Source: Dioscorea cayenensis subsp. rotundata
Taxonomy: Eukaryota; Streptophyta; Magnoliopsida; Dioscoreales; Dioscoreaceae
Direction of reading: 5' to 3'
Assembly: GCF_009730915.1 (NCBI RefSeq)
Contig: NC_052475.1
Coordinates: 2,232,001-2,296,000, forward strand
DNA length: 64,000 bases
In this document: positions 34,563-47,469 of the stretch, one piece after another
Layout: every line of letters begins with the position of its first letter
Numbering within the stretch: position 1 is the stretch's first letter
Notes under the pieces: model-generated
What the model saw: the letters and a program-made list of their open reading frames with translations, nothing else
Database searches by the model: none
What the model was told of the DNA's origin: nothing
Position numbers and translations under genes: made by a program

Positions 34563-34979
34563 GTATGCTAGCTATTCATGCCCCCTTTCCTGTTCCAAAT
34601 TCCAATCCATCCCACCAATGTCCTCTGCCCGCCCCTGCGGTAACGATCTCCATCCCATTCGTATGTCGTCGTTCAACACACGCTTCTTCCAATTACGATG
34701 CCTTTCCCCTTTTCTTTCTCTCTCTCGTTCTCTTTTGATCTATGCATAAGGGTTTAGGTTTTTCCCTAAGAAAGCTTCTTTCTTTCTTTCTTTCTTTTGA
34801 GCATTTTCAACATGTTGAAGATTAGGTCAAAAATGAGGGGAAAAAGTGATTTTTTTTTTTTTTAATGGCTATATATAATGTTGCATTCATTGAGGGAAAA
34901 AAAGTTTTATTTTTTATTTTTTAAATAATGGTTATTGAATGCTTTTTTTTTCACTAATTTATACAATCTGTTCTTTTGC

Positions 34980-35324
34980 ATGATGGATTGCTACTCTAAT
35001 TTTGTTGATAGTTTGAAGTGCATGATTTGGTTTGTCATTTGTCACTATTATGGTTTAGGCATTACAGGAGATGGAAGATGCTTGTTCAGGTCTGTGGCTC
35101 ATGGTGCCTACTTGAGATCTGGAAAACCTTCTCCAAGTGAGCATCTCCAAAAACAACTAGCAGATGAACTCAGATCAAAAGTAAACAACTTGCCTTGTGT
35201 TATTCTAGCTAATAATAGAAGACCATAAATTCCTGAATTGAACAATTGTGCAATGGTCTCATATCCCCCTGTTGGTGCTGATAGGTTGTTGATGAATTCA
35301 TAAAGAGGCGAGGAGACACTGAAT

Positions 35325-35364
<40 letters not shown>

Positions 35365-36385
35365 TTCTTCTAATACCTTGTCCTGAATTTTTATTTAACA
35401 TATAATTGCACAAATGACTGGATTGATGTTAACTAAAATTTCATTTTCTGTCGTAGTAAGAGGCCGAGTTTCATTTTTCAGGTTTCTTGAAGGTGATTTT
35501 GAGACGTATATTTCACAGATGAGGCTGCCTTATGTATGGGGAGGAGAACCTGAGTTGTTGATGTGTTCACATGTTCTTGAGTTAGTTTTGATTTCATTTT
35601 CTTCTCTGACTTGTGTTAAGAATCATGCTTTTATCTTGTTGATTTCAGTGGCCTTTATGTGCTACTTTATAGCATGGCCTTTTGTTGCTTTTGCAGGATG
35701 CCAATCACTGTTTACATGTGTAATCAGAATTCTGATAGCTTCAAAATCATAGCGGAGTATGGCCAGGAATATGGAAAGGATAATCCAATCCGTGTGTTGT
35801 ATCATAGTTATGGACATTATGAGGCATTGCAGATTCCTGTTACCAGAACAAGTTCTAAAGGGTAAGATTCAGTACTGCAAAATCAAAATAGCCCATTAAT
35901 TTACTTTTCCAATCCCACTAGTCTTGCTTATCAGAATAAAAATATACAAATAAAATAAGAAGACAAATTTCTAATGTAAATCATGTAGATGCTTTGTGTT
36001 CAAAGAACTGGAGTTTTCGTTGGGAAAAGAATGAGTCCAGACTGAAACTATCCATTATGCAACTCAAGCCTTAGAAAGGATGCCCTTTTATTCTTTTCAA
36101 CGACCTTCAAAAATATTTATAGTGAAGCCTGCCATTATTTTGTAGACTTTAAACTTTTGGATACAATAAAATTTCTATATTCTACATCACTTGTGAATTT
36201 GAACATTCTACTATATTTCATATACCATTTTCTGATACTTTAAGCAATTAGTTGGTTTTGTTCGTGATGGAGATTGAGTGCCATTCCTTTTGCAATAATT
36301 TACTACAATCTAATTACCATCTGACCGCTATTACTCGCCATTTATGGCAACATCCTTGAGTTCTTGCAGGTACTCTAAGAGATGA
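34980..36385 (+). CDS. OTU-domain cysteine protease (deubiquitinase), N-terminus unresolved
   Basis: Exons 35059-35180, 35285-35325, 35482-35580, 35697-35861 and 36370-36385 join in frame with GT/AG borders and end KGYSKR-stop. They encode a nearly complete OTU domain like Arabidopsis OTU3/OTU4: GDGRCLFRSVAHGAYLRSGK (catalytic Asp-Gly-x-Cys), VVDEFIKRRGDTEWF, LPYVWGGEPELLMCSHVL, EYGQEYGKDNPIRVLYHSYG and HYEAL (catalytic His). The family removes ubiquitin from substrates. The 5' part is unclear: exon 35059 needs one preceding base. An ATG at 34980 reads into it without splicing. The possible first exon ending at 34562 is in the right phase but has stops at 34460 and 34532. The usual N-terminal extension is missing, so the gene may be 5'-truncated or start elsewhere. 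Confidence 0.75.
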
Positions 36386-36528
36386 GTGGCTGGCATTAAG
36401 CATGGCTCTTATTGGATGCTCAATAACTGCATCCTAGAAACATGAGCCAAGCATTTGCAACCGCAAAAAAAGGAAGTTACTAAATAAGAAATTTCGCGTG
36501 TACATCAAAAAATTGGCATTGTTGTTTC

Positions 36529-36534
36529 AATAAA
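36529..36534 (+). terminator. candidate poly(A) signal of the OTU gene
   Basis: AATAAA, about 145 bp after the stop codon at 36383-36385. Confidence 0.4.
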
Positions 36535-36788
36535 AATATATCCATATCTATTGTTTAAGCGTTAGAATTGTAGTCTGCTGTGGCTTTATATTGTCATGGA
36601 AACGAGAAAGACAAATAGGAATTTTTAGTTTATATGGTATTTATAATATGTTTTATTTGAGGTCAGTCCAAAAGTAGTTCCAAACCATTTGTCGTTGTCC
36701 CAAGTTTCAAATGAAGAGCAGCGCATGGGTTGTGTGTTCACTGTCCAATGCCATTCAACGCAAGGGAAGGGTGGAAAAGGATGCATTG

Positions 36789-39060
36789 ATGGCAGAGAGG
36801 AAGGAAGTTCTGGTGGTGTGTGGAGATAATATGAGCACAGGGATTAGAACATGGGATGTGGAAACAGGGGAGGAGCTTCTCCGAATACCAACCTGTGCAT
36901 CACCTCCTCATGGCCTGCTCTGCGTGAGGGACACCTTCCTTGTTGCTTCTCAGCTTCAGACTCATCGCCCCTATGGCGGGGGTGCCATCTTCTTCTGGGC
37001 TCTCAACAAGGTCCCTTCCTCATCTTCTTATTCTTTTTCTGTCTGAATATTATTCTCTTTGATTTTGTTCTTCTTATGCTCTTGTTTCTAACTTAAGATG
37101 CTGGACTTGCATCATGTTCCTCAATTACCACTGCTTGCTTGATTTTCATGGATTTTGATTTGCAACTGTGAAGTTTGGAACTATTTTTATGTAATCGTAA
37201 TTGAATAAAAAGTGCATTTGGAAAACCATTTACTGCTTGAGTGTATGTTTTAGCCACGAGCACCGCATAGGAGCTATCCAATGGAGGAAATTGGACCCAT
37301 TGTTTGCTCCAAGGATGGGATATATCTCGTTGGTGGAGCTCTTTCCGGCAACACATACATATGGGAGGTATGAATAACGCTGTATTTCTTTGATTTCTTT
37401 TATATTCAATAACATACTGAAATGGAAGTATTCTTTAAGTCATTAAGTGTGTTATTATTAAATACCACCGGTATTTATCTTTAGCCTAAACTTCTTTGGT
37501 AGGTCACAAGTGGAAGATTGCTTAAACACTGGCATGCCCATCATGGTTCTCTGATTTGTTTAGCCTTTTCCCCTGATGATTCTCTCCTAATTTCTGGCTC
37601 TGAAGATGGTGTCATTTGTGTTTGGCACATGATAAGGTATTAAACAAAGCATCACCTTAGTCTTACTGTGAAACCAACTTGTTATTTGGATATTTTTGTT
37701 GTTGTTGTTGTTGCTGCTGCTGCTAAAGCGAAAGAAATTACCAATTAACTATTTATTTGTTTATTTGTAACACCATTGGGATGAAGTTTGCTAGATATTG
37801 CCGATCTGCCAGCATGTGGTAATCTGGCCCCTCTTCATATTCTGTCCGAGCATGTATCATCTATAACTAGTCTGCTGCCAATGTCTAGCCATTCAGAACC
37901 AACGTTGATATCAAGCTCCCTTGATGGCATGTGCAAGGTAAATTAATACATTTGCAAACCCGAATTCATGTAATTATCGTGTTCCTTGGAATAGAGTTTT
38001 ACTCAAGTTGGTGGTAATTTGCAGGTGTGGAACATCATTTCTGGAAAGATGGTGCATAATCACATCTTTCCAGTTTCTATAACTTCAATAGCTATGGATC
38101 CCGGTGAACAAACATTGCTCACTGGTTGTGAAGATGGAAAAATTTATATGACTGCAATAATTGTTGGGCTGGAAGAAGATCAGACTGTCATTCCTGGAGA
38201 TGAATCTGGAATTTGTTCGAAACACAAGTAAAGCATCATTCTCATAATTCGTTGATTAGAACATGATTGCACATAACTTCATTTACATTGATGATAAATC
38301 CATGCTTAATTGTTAATGTTTTGTTATTTAATCAATGCTTTGCAGAGGAGCTATAACCGCCTTGAAGTTCAGTTTGGAAGGGAAACTCTTGTTTTCTGCA
38401 TCTAAAGATCACTTGATTTGCATTTGGGATGCTTCCAATTGGCAGCTTATTCGGAGTTTTAATTATGGAAAAGGTATTCTTCAATTCTTTTTTGTTGAGA
38501 AGAATATAGCTGATAAACTTGCGGCTGTTCAACAGGTCACATAACAAATATGGTGATCGTCCCAAAATCATCTCTTTCAATGTTTGGAAACAAGAGAAAT
38601 CTCCCTAGACTGCGCATTTCCATACTGGACAAGGCTCCTCAGCAAAATGATGCAGCAGAAGGAACTCCGACACTTCTACAAGTACATTGTCCTCAGGAAG
38701 ATAATCTTCGCTTCAAAAGCTCTCCACTCTTGAAAAAACAAATTCTTGATCTAGAGGTTCCATTTCATAAATAGACATGTTCAATTGATGTTTTATTGTT
38801 TTTCTCTCAAGGTTTTCTGAATTTTAATAACCTGGCAGCAAGACAGGACACCAGAGGCAATTCAAATGAAAGTCGAGACTGCAATTGAGAACCGGTTATG
38901 GACTATTGGAATGACAAAGCATGTAATGAGCATTAACAGACAGTTGCAGTTAAGATTGGTGGATATGATGGAGCAAAGGTTATGCCTGGATGCTCAGAAG
39001 AGTCGAAAGAAAGGTAGGGCTAACATACCTGATGACAGAAAGGACCCATCTAATCCATGA
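36789..39060 (+). CDS. RID3: RID3-like WD40 repeat protein (IPI3/WDR18 family)
   Basis: Eight exons join in frame: 36789-37010, 37254-37367, 37503-37636, 37787-37937, 38025-38227, 38346-38473, 38536-38756, 38839-39060, giving 464 residues, near the family's usual length. The protein starts MAERKEVLVVCGDNMSTGIR and has successive WD blades (TWDVETGEELLR, KHWHAHHGSLICLAFSPDDS, SGSEDGVICVWH, SSSLDGMCKVWN, FSASKDHLICIWD), then a charged C-terminal helix with RLVDMMEQRL. Arabidopsis ROOT INITIATION DEFECTIVE 3 is a nuclear WD40 protein needed for root and shoot meristem formation; yeast IPI3 acts in 60S ribosome maturation. An in-frame ATG at 36711 would add 26 residues; I prefer 36789 because homologues begin at that point. 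It faces the bHLH gene tail to tail. Confidence 0.85.
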
Positions 39061-39417
39061 TAATGGAAATGTTCAGGTATCTCCAAGTTAAACAATGAAA
39101 TCTTTTCTTCTAGCTATGAATATTTCATGCTGTGGCAATTAATAAGAACAGGCATTGAACATTTTATATCCTCAACCATCTTCGTAAATCTGCAAATTCA
39201 TAACAGCGAAGAAGAGTATGCATGCATTTCGGAATGCCTCTGAGTACAAAATTGAAGATTTCAATCATACTTACCTGCTTCTCTTATTATATTGTGACTA
39301 TTTATCTAAGCAAAATGATACATGTGGGAAACTCTTGAACTGCTTCCCACCAAGGGAAAAATGTAACTAGTGATACAAATTTTCAAGCAGGTGCTTATGT
39401 ACAGTAAGATTGATAAC

Positions 39418-41466
39418 TCAAGGCATCTCTATCTTGCTTCCACATTTGCAGTTAGCTCGCTCTTCACTGAGTTTCTGCAGAAACAAACCCGGTTTGAAGA
39501 TGAGAATATGTTGTTTGATGATAAAAACAGAGATCAAATTAGCATGCATTATTATCCTGGTATGAAATAAATGTGATAGTGTAAAGCTCTAAAACTCGCA
39601 GATGATGAAATACATTTTCCTGGGCATTATCTGAATGTGCACTGAATTCTCTACCATGAATAGTTCAATTTATGTGATTAGGTAAATGATGATGATAGTT
39701 TCTCATGCACCTGAACTTGTGTTTGCAGTGCCTTGATGTGCTGAACAGCCAACTCCAACATGTCTGTTGTGTTTGTTTGCTGTAAAACATCAGGTTTTTG
39801 GGTTAACTTCTGAACAAACAAAGACATTCATTTTAAAATAAAGAAGATCTATTTTATTAATGAAATGTTACCTTGTCCATGTTTGGCACAAACTCCTGCA
39901 GCTTTCTCAACTTCTCACTGATTCTTGTTCTCCTTTCCTGTAAAACAAAGAAAACAATAACATACAGATTAGGAAGTAACCACTGAAAATTTTCAAGAGC
40001 CATAATCCCTTGTTCAATTGCCATATTTCACCACAAACAATGATGCATAAATGAACAAAAAAATAACATCTTTCAGGATCTTCGCAAACTTACCCTCTCT
40101 GCAATGCTTCGCGGATGCGTAGCGCAACCCCGTTTAGCTCTGACTTTAAAAGGAACATAATCTTGTGGGCTTTGCAGGAGCTTCTCCATCTCCAGCGATG
40201 TCTTTGGCAAGCTAAACTGAAATCAATCAACCAGAAAACATAAATATGATTTCTGCTACAACACAGAACACCACCATTTGCAATCACATGTCACAAACTA
40301 GCAATATTACCTGAGACTCAATGTTATTGAGACAAGGAATGACATCGCCATTGTTATCTTTAACCCGTTTGCTCGGAGGAGCAGAAAATACAATAGAATT
40401 AGTTTCATCCCATGAACCTAACTGATAGTTACCAGACATGTAAGCCTGAGCAACAACATCATCTGAATTTTTTCCACTAACAATACTCTCTTCAATTTCT
40501 GCAATACTGATCTCAGATATCTGAGAAAGTGAATCCTGTCTTGAAAAACTCAACTGTGACTGCACCCTCTTATTTGCCATTGCATGCACACCATCTCTAC
40601 TGCCTTGTGAGTAGTTTCCAATTCCCATTGAAACAGAATAACCTACAATCCCAAAACAAAAATATATTAAAAATTAAAACTTTAGCAAATTATGAGTTAA
40701 ACTCAAGCATCAAAATCAAAACTTTGTGTCCGAATTTGGTTAATTTGCTACAAAAGAACAATAAATTCCCAATAATATAAGCAAAGAATCCAATTCCTTA
40801 AAGAGTGAAAGAAAGGAAAGATCCACACTGTCAGAGCCAGCCGACGCGGAAGGGCAATACGGTCATTTTCAGATTGACCGCACGGTCAACGCCGCCATCG
40901 CCGGAGACTTGGGTGTAGGTTAGTTAAACTAATCCTGCGGACTAAATAGTCTTCATCTCTTTCAGGAATAGTTCCTCTTTTTTTCTTTTTCTTTTTTTTT
41001 TTCTTTTTTTGATGGAAAAAAGTGAGAAACTAATTGATCGGATCGGATCGCCTGCTCGCCGACAAACAGGAAAAAACCCTAGCTAGCCAATCAACGAAGA
41101 GAGGAAGAGAGATGGGTTACCATTATCGACCATGAGATGCGAGAAGAACCCGGCCGGGGAGCTGCTATGGCGGATGAGCTGAGGGCGGGGATCAGCGACG
41201 GGAGCTGCGGCGGCGGCGGAGGATGGAATCGGGGGGATGGGATAAGGGAGGGGATTAGGAGGGGAGGTGGACTCGGAGGAGGAATCGGGGGAGAAGAATC
41301 GGGACATCTGGGGATCGAATCCGAGGGCGGGAGATGAGGAAGAGAAGTCGTCTGAGGAGAGGATGGATTCGGTGATGGAGGCGAGGAGGGAGCCGGGGGC
41401 GGAGCCGTAGCGAGCGAGGGAGGTCGGAGGAGGACCGACGGCGCGGTTGGCCGGAGAAGCGTACAT
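39418..41466 (-). CDS. bHLH transcription factor, FBH / bHLH80-81-122-128-130 subgroup
   Basis: Six minus-strand exons join in frame: 41121-41466, 40311-40642, 40094-40216, 39872-39937, 39711-39779 and a 57-bp last exon 39418-39474 (KLSEERANCKCGSKIEMP, stop at 39418-39420), giving 330 residues. The N-terminus MYASPANRAVGPPPTSLARY followed by GSAPGSLLASI, then MSRFFSPDSS, is the signature of this subgroup. The bHLH domain (residues ~252-314) has RAKRGCATHPRSIAERERRT and keeps the His-Glu-Arg residues for E-box binding, then RISEKLRKLQEFVPNMDK and the second helix ending ALQTQVQKL. Relatives regulate CONSTANS transcription and stomatal opening. All splice borders are GT/AG. The 3' end lies ~357 bp from that of RID3. 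Confidence 0.9.
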
Positions 41467-41531
41467 GGCTGTAGATCGGATCGGAGAGCTCTAGCGCTGG
41501 TTGGTGATGCGAATGAGAGATCAAAGGTGCG

Positions 41532-41541
41532 GTTTTTATAG
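41532..41541 (-). promoter_or_regulatory. TATA box of the bHLH gene
   Basis: CTATAAAAAC on the minus strand, 66 bp before the ATG. This leaves room for a short 5' UTR of ~35-40 nt. Confidence 0.5.
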
Positions 41542-41559
41542 TGAGAAAGAGAGAAGAGA

Positions 41560-43798
41560 AGAGGTGAGACCTTTTTTTTATTATTTAATTATTTAATTAT
41601 TGAGATTTTTTATATTTGAGTTTTTAGATATTTTTTTTATATGTTTTTAAATTAAAGTTGTATTGATATTAAATAAATTTGTATGGTTATTAATGATTTA
41701 GAATAATTTTTATGAGATTAATTTGGTATAAATTTTTATTTTATATAATTTTGAAATTTTTTTTAGGAATTTTTTTATAAGTATAAAAAAAATGGTTTTT
41801 TTTGTTGCTTGAATGAATTAATTGAGTGGAAAAAAATAATTAATTATAAAAATAGAAATATTTGTCTTAACTTGACTGTGGGACCAGAAAAGTATACAAC
41901 CATGTGTGGTTGATGAATTAGTTCACACATGTGAGTTTGTAGTCAAAGTTGTCTCCCTTTTTTTTATTATTAGTATTTATAGAAAAAAAATATCTAAATT
42001 ATATTTCTATATTTTTATTAGTTTTCACATGTGATTGTCAATAACTGGACAAGATTTTGTACTTTTTCCTTACCAGCTTTTTCTAATTTTTCTTTGTCTT
42101 GTTTTTACTCTGCCTTGATGTCTGTGCTTGTTGAGAGTTGTTAAAATGACAAATGTACCCATGTTCTTTAATTAATATTTTTTATTAATTTGAAGAAAAT
42201 ATTATGAGTTTGAAAAATATATATAGTTTATTATGTATTTATTTATTTATTTTGAACAATTTCAAAATGTAGATAATTGATTTTGACATTACCTAGTGTT
42301 GCATAATTAAGCAACAAAGTATTGACATCAAAAGTCAATAATAAGTTGTTGAACAAAGAGTCTATGGTTGGCATTATTATCAAAGAGAAATCTTGTTTTA
42401 GTAGGCATCCAATCCAACTATTTCAATGAGGAGGTTGTTTCTTTCATTATAAAGGGACCATGAAACAAACAATAATGATAATAATAATAATAATTTTTAT
42501 TAAAAAACCCCATATTTCTTCCTTCTAAATGAATTTTAAATAATAACTCTATTGGGTCAGTTTTGGTTTCCTTCTCTAGGGACTATTAGGAAATTCATTT
42601 TGTATGTTAATGAATTTTATGATTTTTTTTTTAAATAAATTTTATGATATTTTTAGAACCACTTAAAATATTACAATTTCATCTATGGCCTCTTGACTTA
42701 TCAGATTTAATTGAATGGATTTAATTGAAAATTTATACAATAAAATTAATTAAAATAATATAATCCAAAAAAATAAGTTAACAAAACAAGAGACCTAGTT
42801 AGATGTTTGAACTCCCATTTACCAAATTAATTGATATAAAATTATTAGCTACTTTAATAATTTTAGCTACTAAAATCAAAATAGTTTCAACAATAAGTAC
42901 TTATCTTTAAATTCCTTAAGCAAAATGTCTTTTCAAATAAAATAAAATAAAAAAAGACAAAAGAAAACCCAAACTATGAGAAGGACACAACTTAATCCAA
43001 AGTTGAGAATGATGTGGACTAGTTTAGGTAAAAACAAGTGGGATTAATTGGACTTTGGAGTAAAGGAACAAATGAATATCCACATCAATGGCTTCACTTT
43101 TCTATGATGCTTGAAAGCTAGCAAAAGACAAAGTAAACCTTATCTTCAAATAGTTTAATTAGAGAAGATAATGATTTGGATTATGATTAAGGCTAAGGGT
43201 GTTAAGCATTGAGTTAATTAAACAAATGAAAAAATGGGGACTTTGTGAGACGCGGCCAAAGAGGATGGCTCTAATGATCAATGTTTAGTCATAAGTCCAT
43301 TATTTAGGGGCAAAAGATTATCTTTCGTTAACATGCTTAAGCAACTTCTTAATACTATTATTATTTTTTTATTTATTCATGTCGGCAATCCGATTATTTT
43401 TTGTAATTATATATGACTTTGTTTCTTGATACAATGTTTTGCTATTATAAAATAGGACTAGGCAAAATGTTATTGTATTTGTGCTTTTAATTAAAACATG
43501 TTTATTTTAGTGATAACAAACACATCACTCTGATGACGTTAAAAAAATTATATATATTTTTTTATTTTTAAAGCAAAGTTTTTGTTGGGCTTAAAGCCAG
43601 TGAAATATAATTTTTTTGTAATCCCTGCCTTAAAAACCAAAAAACAAAAGTGATATTAAATCTTTATTTCATTTAATCTAAGTTTTGTCAATATAGCAAG
43701 TGAAAATAATACTATTGTTATACCTATATTTCGAAATGTTTGTTTATTTATTAAAAAAATATATATATAATTTTATAGAGATTAAGAAAACAGTATAT
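41560..43798. other. AT-rich spacer
   Basis: No gene, no clear TIR or LTR. It is the upstream region of the bHLH gene and ends where the duplicated segment begins. Confidence 0.5.
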
Positions 43799-46000
43799 TT
43801 GATCATTATATTAAAATTTTGCAGATTTTAAAGATAATTAAAAAGATGACTTTCGACTAAATAAAATTTGATCCTAAAAATGAGATAGAAAAACATCATA
43901 AATCATATAGGTTAATAAAATCCTCTATCTTACTAGTTAATGTTCATTTTGATATACAATTAAATAAATATTATTTTAGATGAATTGAATTAGTTAGTTA
44001 GGCATGACTTTTAAAAATGCACTCAAGCAAGCAAGTGAATACATTAAAATAAATAATAAATAATAAAATAATAATAATATGAAAACATGTAGGGCAAGGA
44101 GAGGCCAATGCAACATTATCTGTATCTTGAGTGGTATTATCATGAATGGGTTGGCATCAAGACATTTGAGAACTTTACAAGTCTATGTCATGAAAACATC
44201 ATCTCCCCCCAACCACATGTCTTTTAATTAATTAATTTGTTTTTAGTTATTAAATAAGGTTGTGCTCTAAATTCAAAGATACATTGAATTTCTCATCAAT
44301 AATAGAATGATAGGTGTTTGTGAATAAAATAACTCATATTCAATGTTGCCACCATATTTAGTGGGAACACAACCTACACCTTCTTCATAAATTTCAAAAT
44401 ACAAAACGATGCTTGTGATTTTTGTAATATCATAACTATTATTTAAAAAAATATATATTTATATTTTTAAAATTTTATTATTTAAACTTGTTGGGATTTA
44501 TATCACCTAATGTGTGGTAGAAAGGGATGGCACATTGTTTAGTTTCTCAAATGCATACAATTACATCAGTAAGTTCATTAGCAAAATTTGACAAAAAGTT
44601 AAAGAAAAATGAGGGTAAAAATAAATTTTTAAATCTCTAAAATTTAAAAAATATAAAAGTAATCTTTTAAATGGTAAGAATGGTTAGAGTACTAGAATGT
44701 TTAAAAGAATATTTTCGGTACATATAAGTATATAAATATGGGAGGGATTTAGAAGTTATTTTATGCTATTTTAATGTATGTCTATATATGTAGAAAAATA
44801 GATAAACTATATATATATATATATATTTATAAATAAGGTGATCAATAAACAAAAATATTTTTTTATTTATATTCCTCTGGCTTTGAAATTACATTTATAT
44901 ATATATATATATATATATATCTTAAAAGAGTATATATTTTAAAATATCTGAAATACCATTAAAACTCAAGATATACATTTTTTTTTCTGTTCTAGTAGTT
45001 ATATCAATTTCGTAAATATATGATTTAAAAAAATTTAAAAAATAGGATGATAAACATAAAGTTATGAAATTAACAAAGTGTGAAAATAATTTATTTTATC
45101 GATTTCTAACATAATTTGACGAGGGTTTTGGACCATTAAAATTTTAAAAGAGTTGAAAGTTGATCTTTGTGTATAAAATATAAACTCTTGACTCTTGAGA
45201 TTACAAAGAGAGTTCATATTAGCAAAAGTATTAGTGAAAGTCAAAAAAATCGAAAGGAGTCATGGCTCTATTCTATGAAAAACATTTAATTCTATTTTTT
45301 AAAAAAAAAATATATATATCAATATGATTGTGTTCCTGAGGAGAGAGTTGACAAATTTGAAAATCAACCCTTTTTTATGACATTATATATCTTGGTTAAT
45401 TTTTTAAGAAGTCAGCTGTGATATTATTTTTGTCAAAGGTTTTGAAGAATCTTTGTTGTATACGTACACAAATTATAGTAAAAAGTCAACATACCAAACC
45501 AAGACGACCAAGCCCTTGGTTTGGTCAAACACTTGAGCCAAGGCAAAAGAAAGAGTTGGCCAACAATGAAGGTCAAGAGTCACATATACATGTAATTATA
45601 TTCTCGTAAGTTACAACACAATGTATTTGTCAACCATTAACAAAAGAGGGAGATGCTTTCAAAGCAATTGCGGAGGTTGTTCACTCAACAGAAGTGATCT
45701 CATCAAAGATGCATGGAAATAACACTTCTTTAAATATATATATATATATATATATTAAAAGCCGTTAAAAATAATATTATTTTAAATAGTTTATATATTT
45801 ATTATGCAGTATGATAAGAAAAATAAAGTGAAATAGATTTATTTTAATAAATAAAGTTTTAAAATGGGTTTAATATATTCAAAATCAATGACACAATCAA
45901 TTGGAGAATTCATTTCCCCTTGATTAATAACAAAAAGATATTTGAAGTGAGAAAAAGTAGATTTACTTTAATAACTTTTCTATAACTTACTATTAAGGGC
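43799..46000. repeat. segmental duplication, copy 1
   Basis: Matches 47833-51770 in order over ~2.2 kb, excluding insertions in copy 2. Shared landmarks include GATCATTATATTAAAATTTT, AGGAGAGGCCAATGCAACAT, CATTGAATTTCTCATCAATA, ACTTGTTGGGATTTATATC, AAAAGTCAACATACCAAACC and AAGAAAGAGTTGGCCAACAA. No protein is encoded; open frames are under 65 codons. Copy 1 has empty sites for the insertions found in copy 2. Confidence 0.88.
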
Positions 46001-47464
46001 ATGTTTGGATGGAGATAATAGTTATTAAAGAATGAGAATTATTACCCCATCTATCCAAACTTATGTTTTGGTACCCCTAACAAAGGACTGAATACCAACA
46101 GCAAAGTATTTCATGACCCCTAACCAGTTATTGTCATTACCCTCAAAATTGGGGACAATGCATGGATTGCATTGGAAATGGTTGTTTTTGTCTTTTTATC
46201 ATTATTTTCCTTCACAGCATGCAGAGCATCTCACGACTCCTTCCTCCATTAAACTGAGGCGGATTCGGCAACAACGAAGAAAAGAGATCAGGTAGAACTT
46301 ATTTATTCTAATTGCAAGTCAAAATCTTTTAGCATCTTCCTTCATGAATTGATCTGCATATCACCCCATATCCTCTCCCTTCTTCCATTGCAAGACAAGC
46401 TCACAAGCGGGCATCGGAGAAACAGTGAACTAAGACAACTCGGAAGGAATCAGATTTGGTAGAAAACTCTTGATATGTCCTCTCTATCTCCTTTAATCAT
46501 AATATCTTCTGAACTAATCTGTAACAAAATAAAATTTTTCTTTTTAATCTTTTTTGTTTATATGTTGATCTTCTACCTTGTTTCATTTTCACTTTTTGTT
46601 TATGTGTAGACATCCTTAATTTATCTTGCATTTGGGCATGTTATTTTTTTATTTTTTTATTTTTTTAATTTTTTTTAATTTTATTTTTTGTGGTATAGGA
46701 TTGGAAATAAAGTCAAAGCCATGAAAGCTAATCACTTGTTCTAATTTTATTTATTTATTTTTCCTGTGGATGATGATTGTTATCAATTCTTCCAATATTT
46801 GTTTCCTTTCGTGCATGGCAGACTTTTTGTGGGTGTTCATTTGATGATTTCTATCAGCAATTTCATCTATTTTTCACTTAGATTCTGTTCATGTTTCATA
46901 AGTGGTGTTGTAAGCCAAATATATATGATGAAGGTTATATGTTATATGTTGTAAGTCAATTATATGCTAATAAATGGATTTTTTTTTTTTTTTTTTGAAT
47001 TACCTGCCACAATATTTTCGTGTAAATGTCAAGCTATTTGGTCAATCCTCTAATTTATTTGTAGAATTTGGAAGCTGCTTGATGTCCTGACTGAGAAATA
47101 TCTTGTGGTTATTGTTAGGGTTAAGTGAGAATACTAAAGTTTTTAGACAAGTCAGAAAAGAAAGGTGAGTTCTTATCTTTTAGAATATATAAGTTGAAAA
47201 TGAAATCTAAATCATTAGAAAATTATGCCATAATATACGCTTTCGTACCATATTCATAATTCATACCAATGGACCATTGAATTGAATTTTGTGCTTGTTC
47301 ATAAATAAGAAATTTTATGATGGTGATCACGTCTTGTTGGTTTAATGTCCATTTGCAGAACTCTCTCATGCTAAGCACTTCATGTGGTATTGTTTGGTTT
47401 TTGCCAAGATAATTAGAGCATTTGCTCATTCGTTTATGCCTTTAGAAAACAGACTATTAATTTT
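46001..47464. other. spacer between the duplicated copies, starts like a Tourist-type terminus
   Basis: From about 45994 the sequence TTAAGGGCATGTTTGGATGG resembles a Harbinger/Tourist end. The matching right end was not found, so the element is either truncated or misidentified. Open frames at 46113-46295 and 46766-46954 show no recognisable domain. T-rich runs at 46646-46690 and 46980-46998. No gene supported. Confidence 0.4.
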
Positions 47465-47469
47465 GATCA

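Noticed and set aside
36711..36788. 26-residue N-terminal extension of RID3
   Set aside because: In frame, but homologues start at the equivalent of the ATG at 36789 and the extension has no recognisable signal; kept only as an alternative start.
39370..39570. Plus-strand 66-residue frame downstream of RID3
   Set aside because: It is antisense to the last exon of the bHLH gene, which has matching splice borders and a family-typical peptide.
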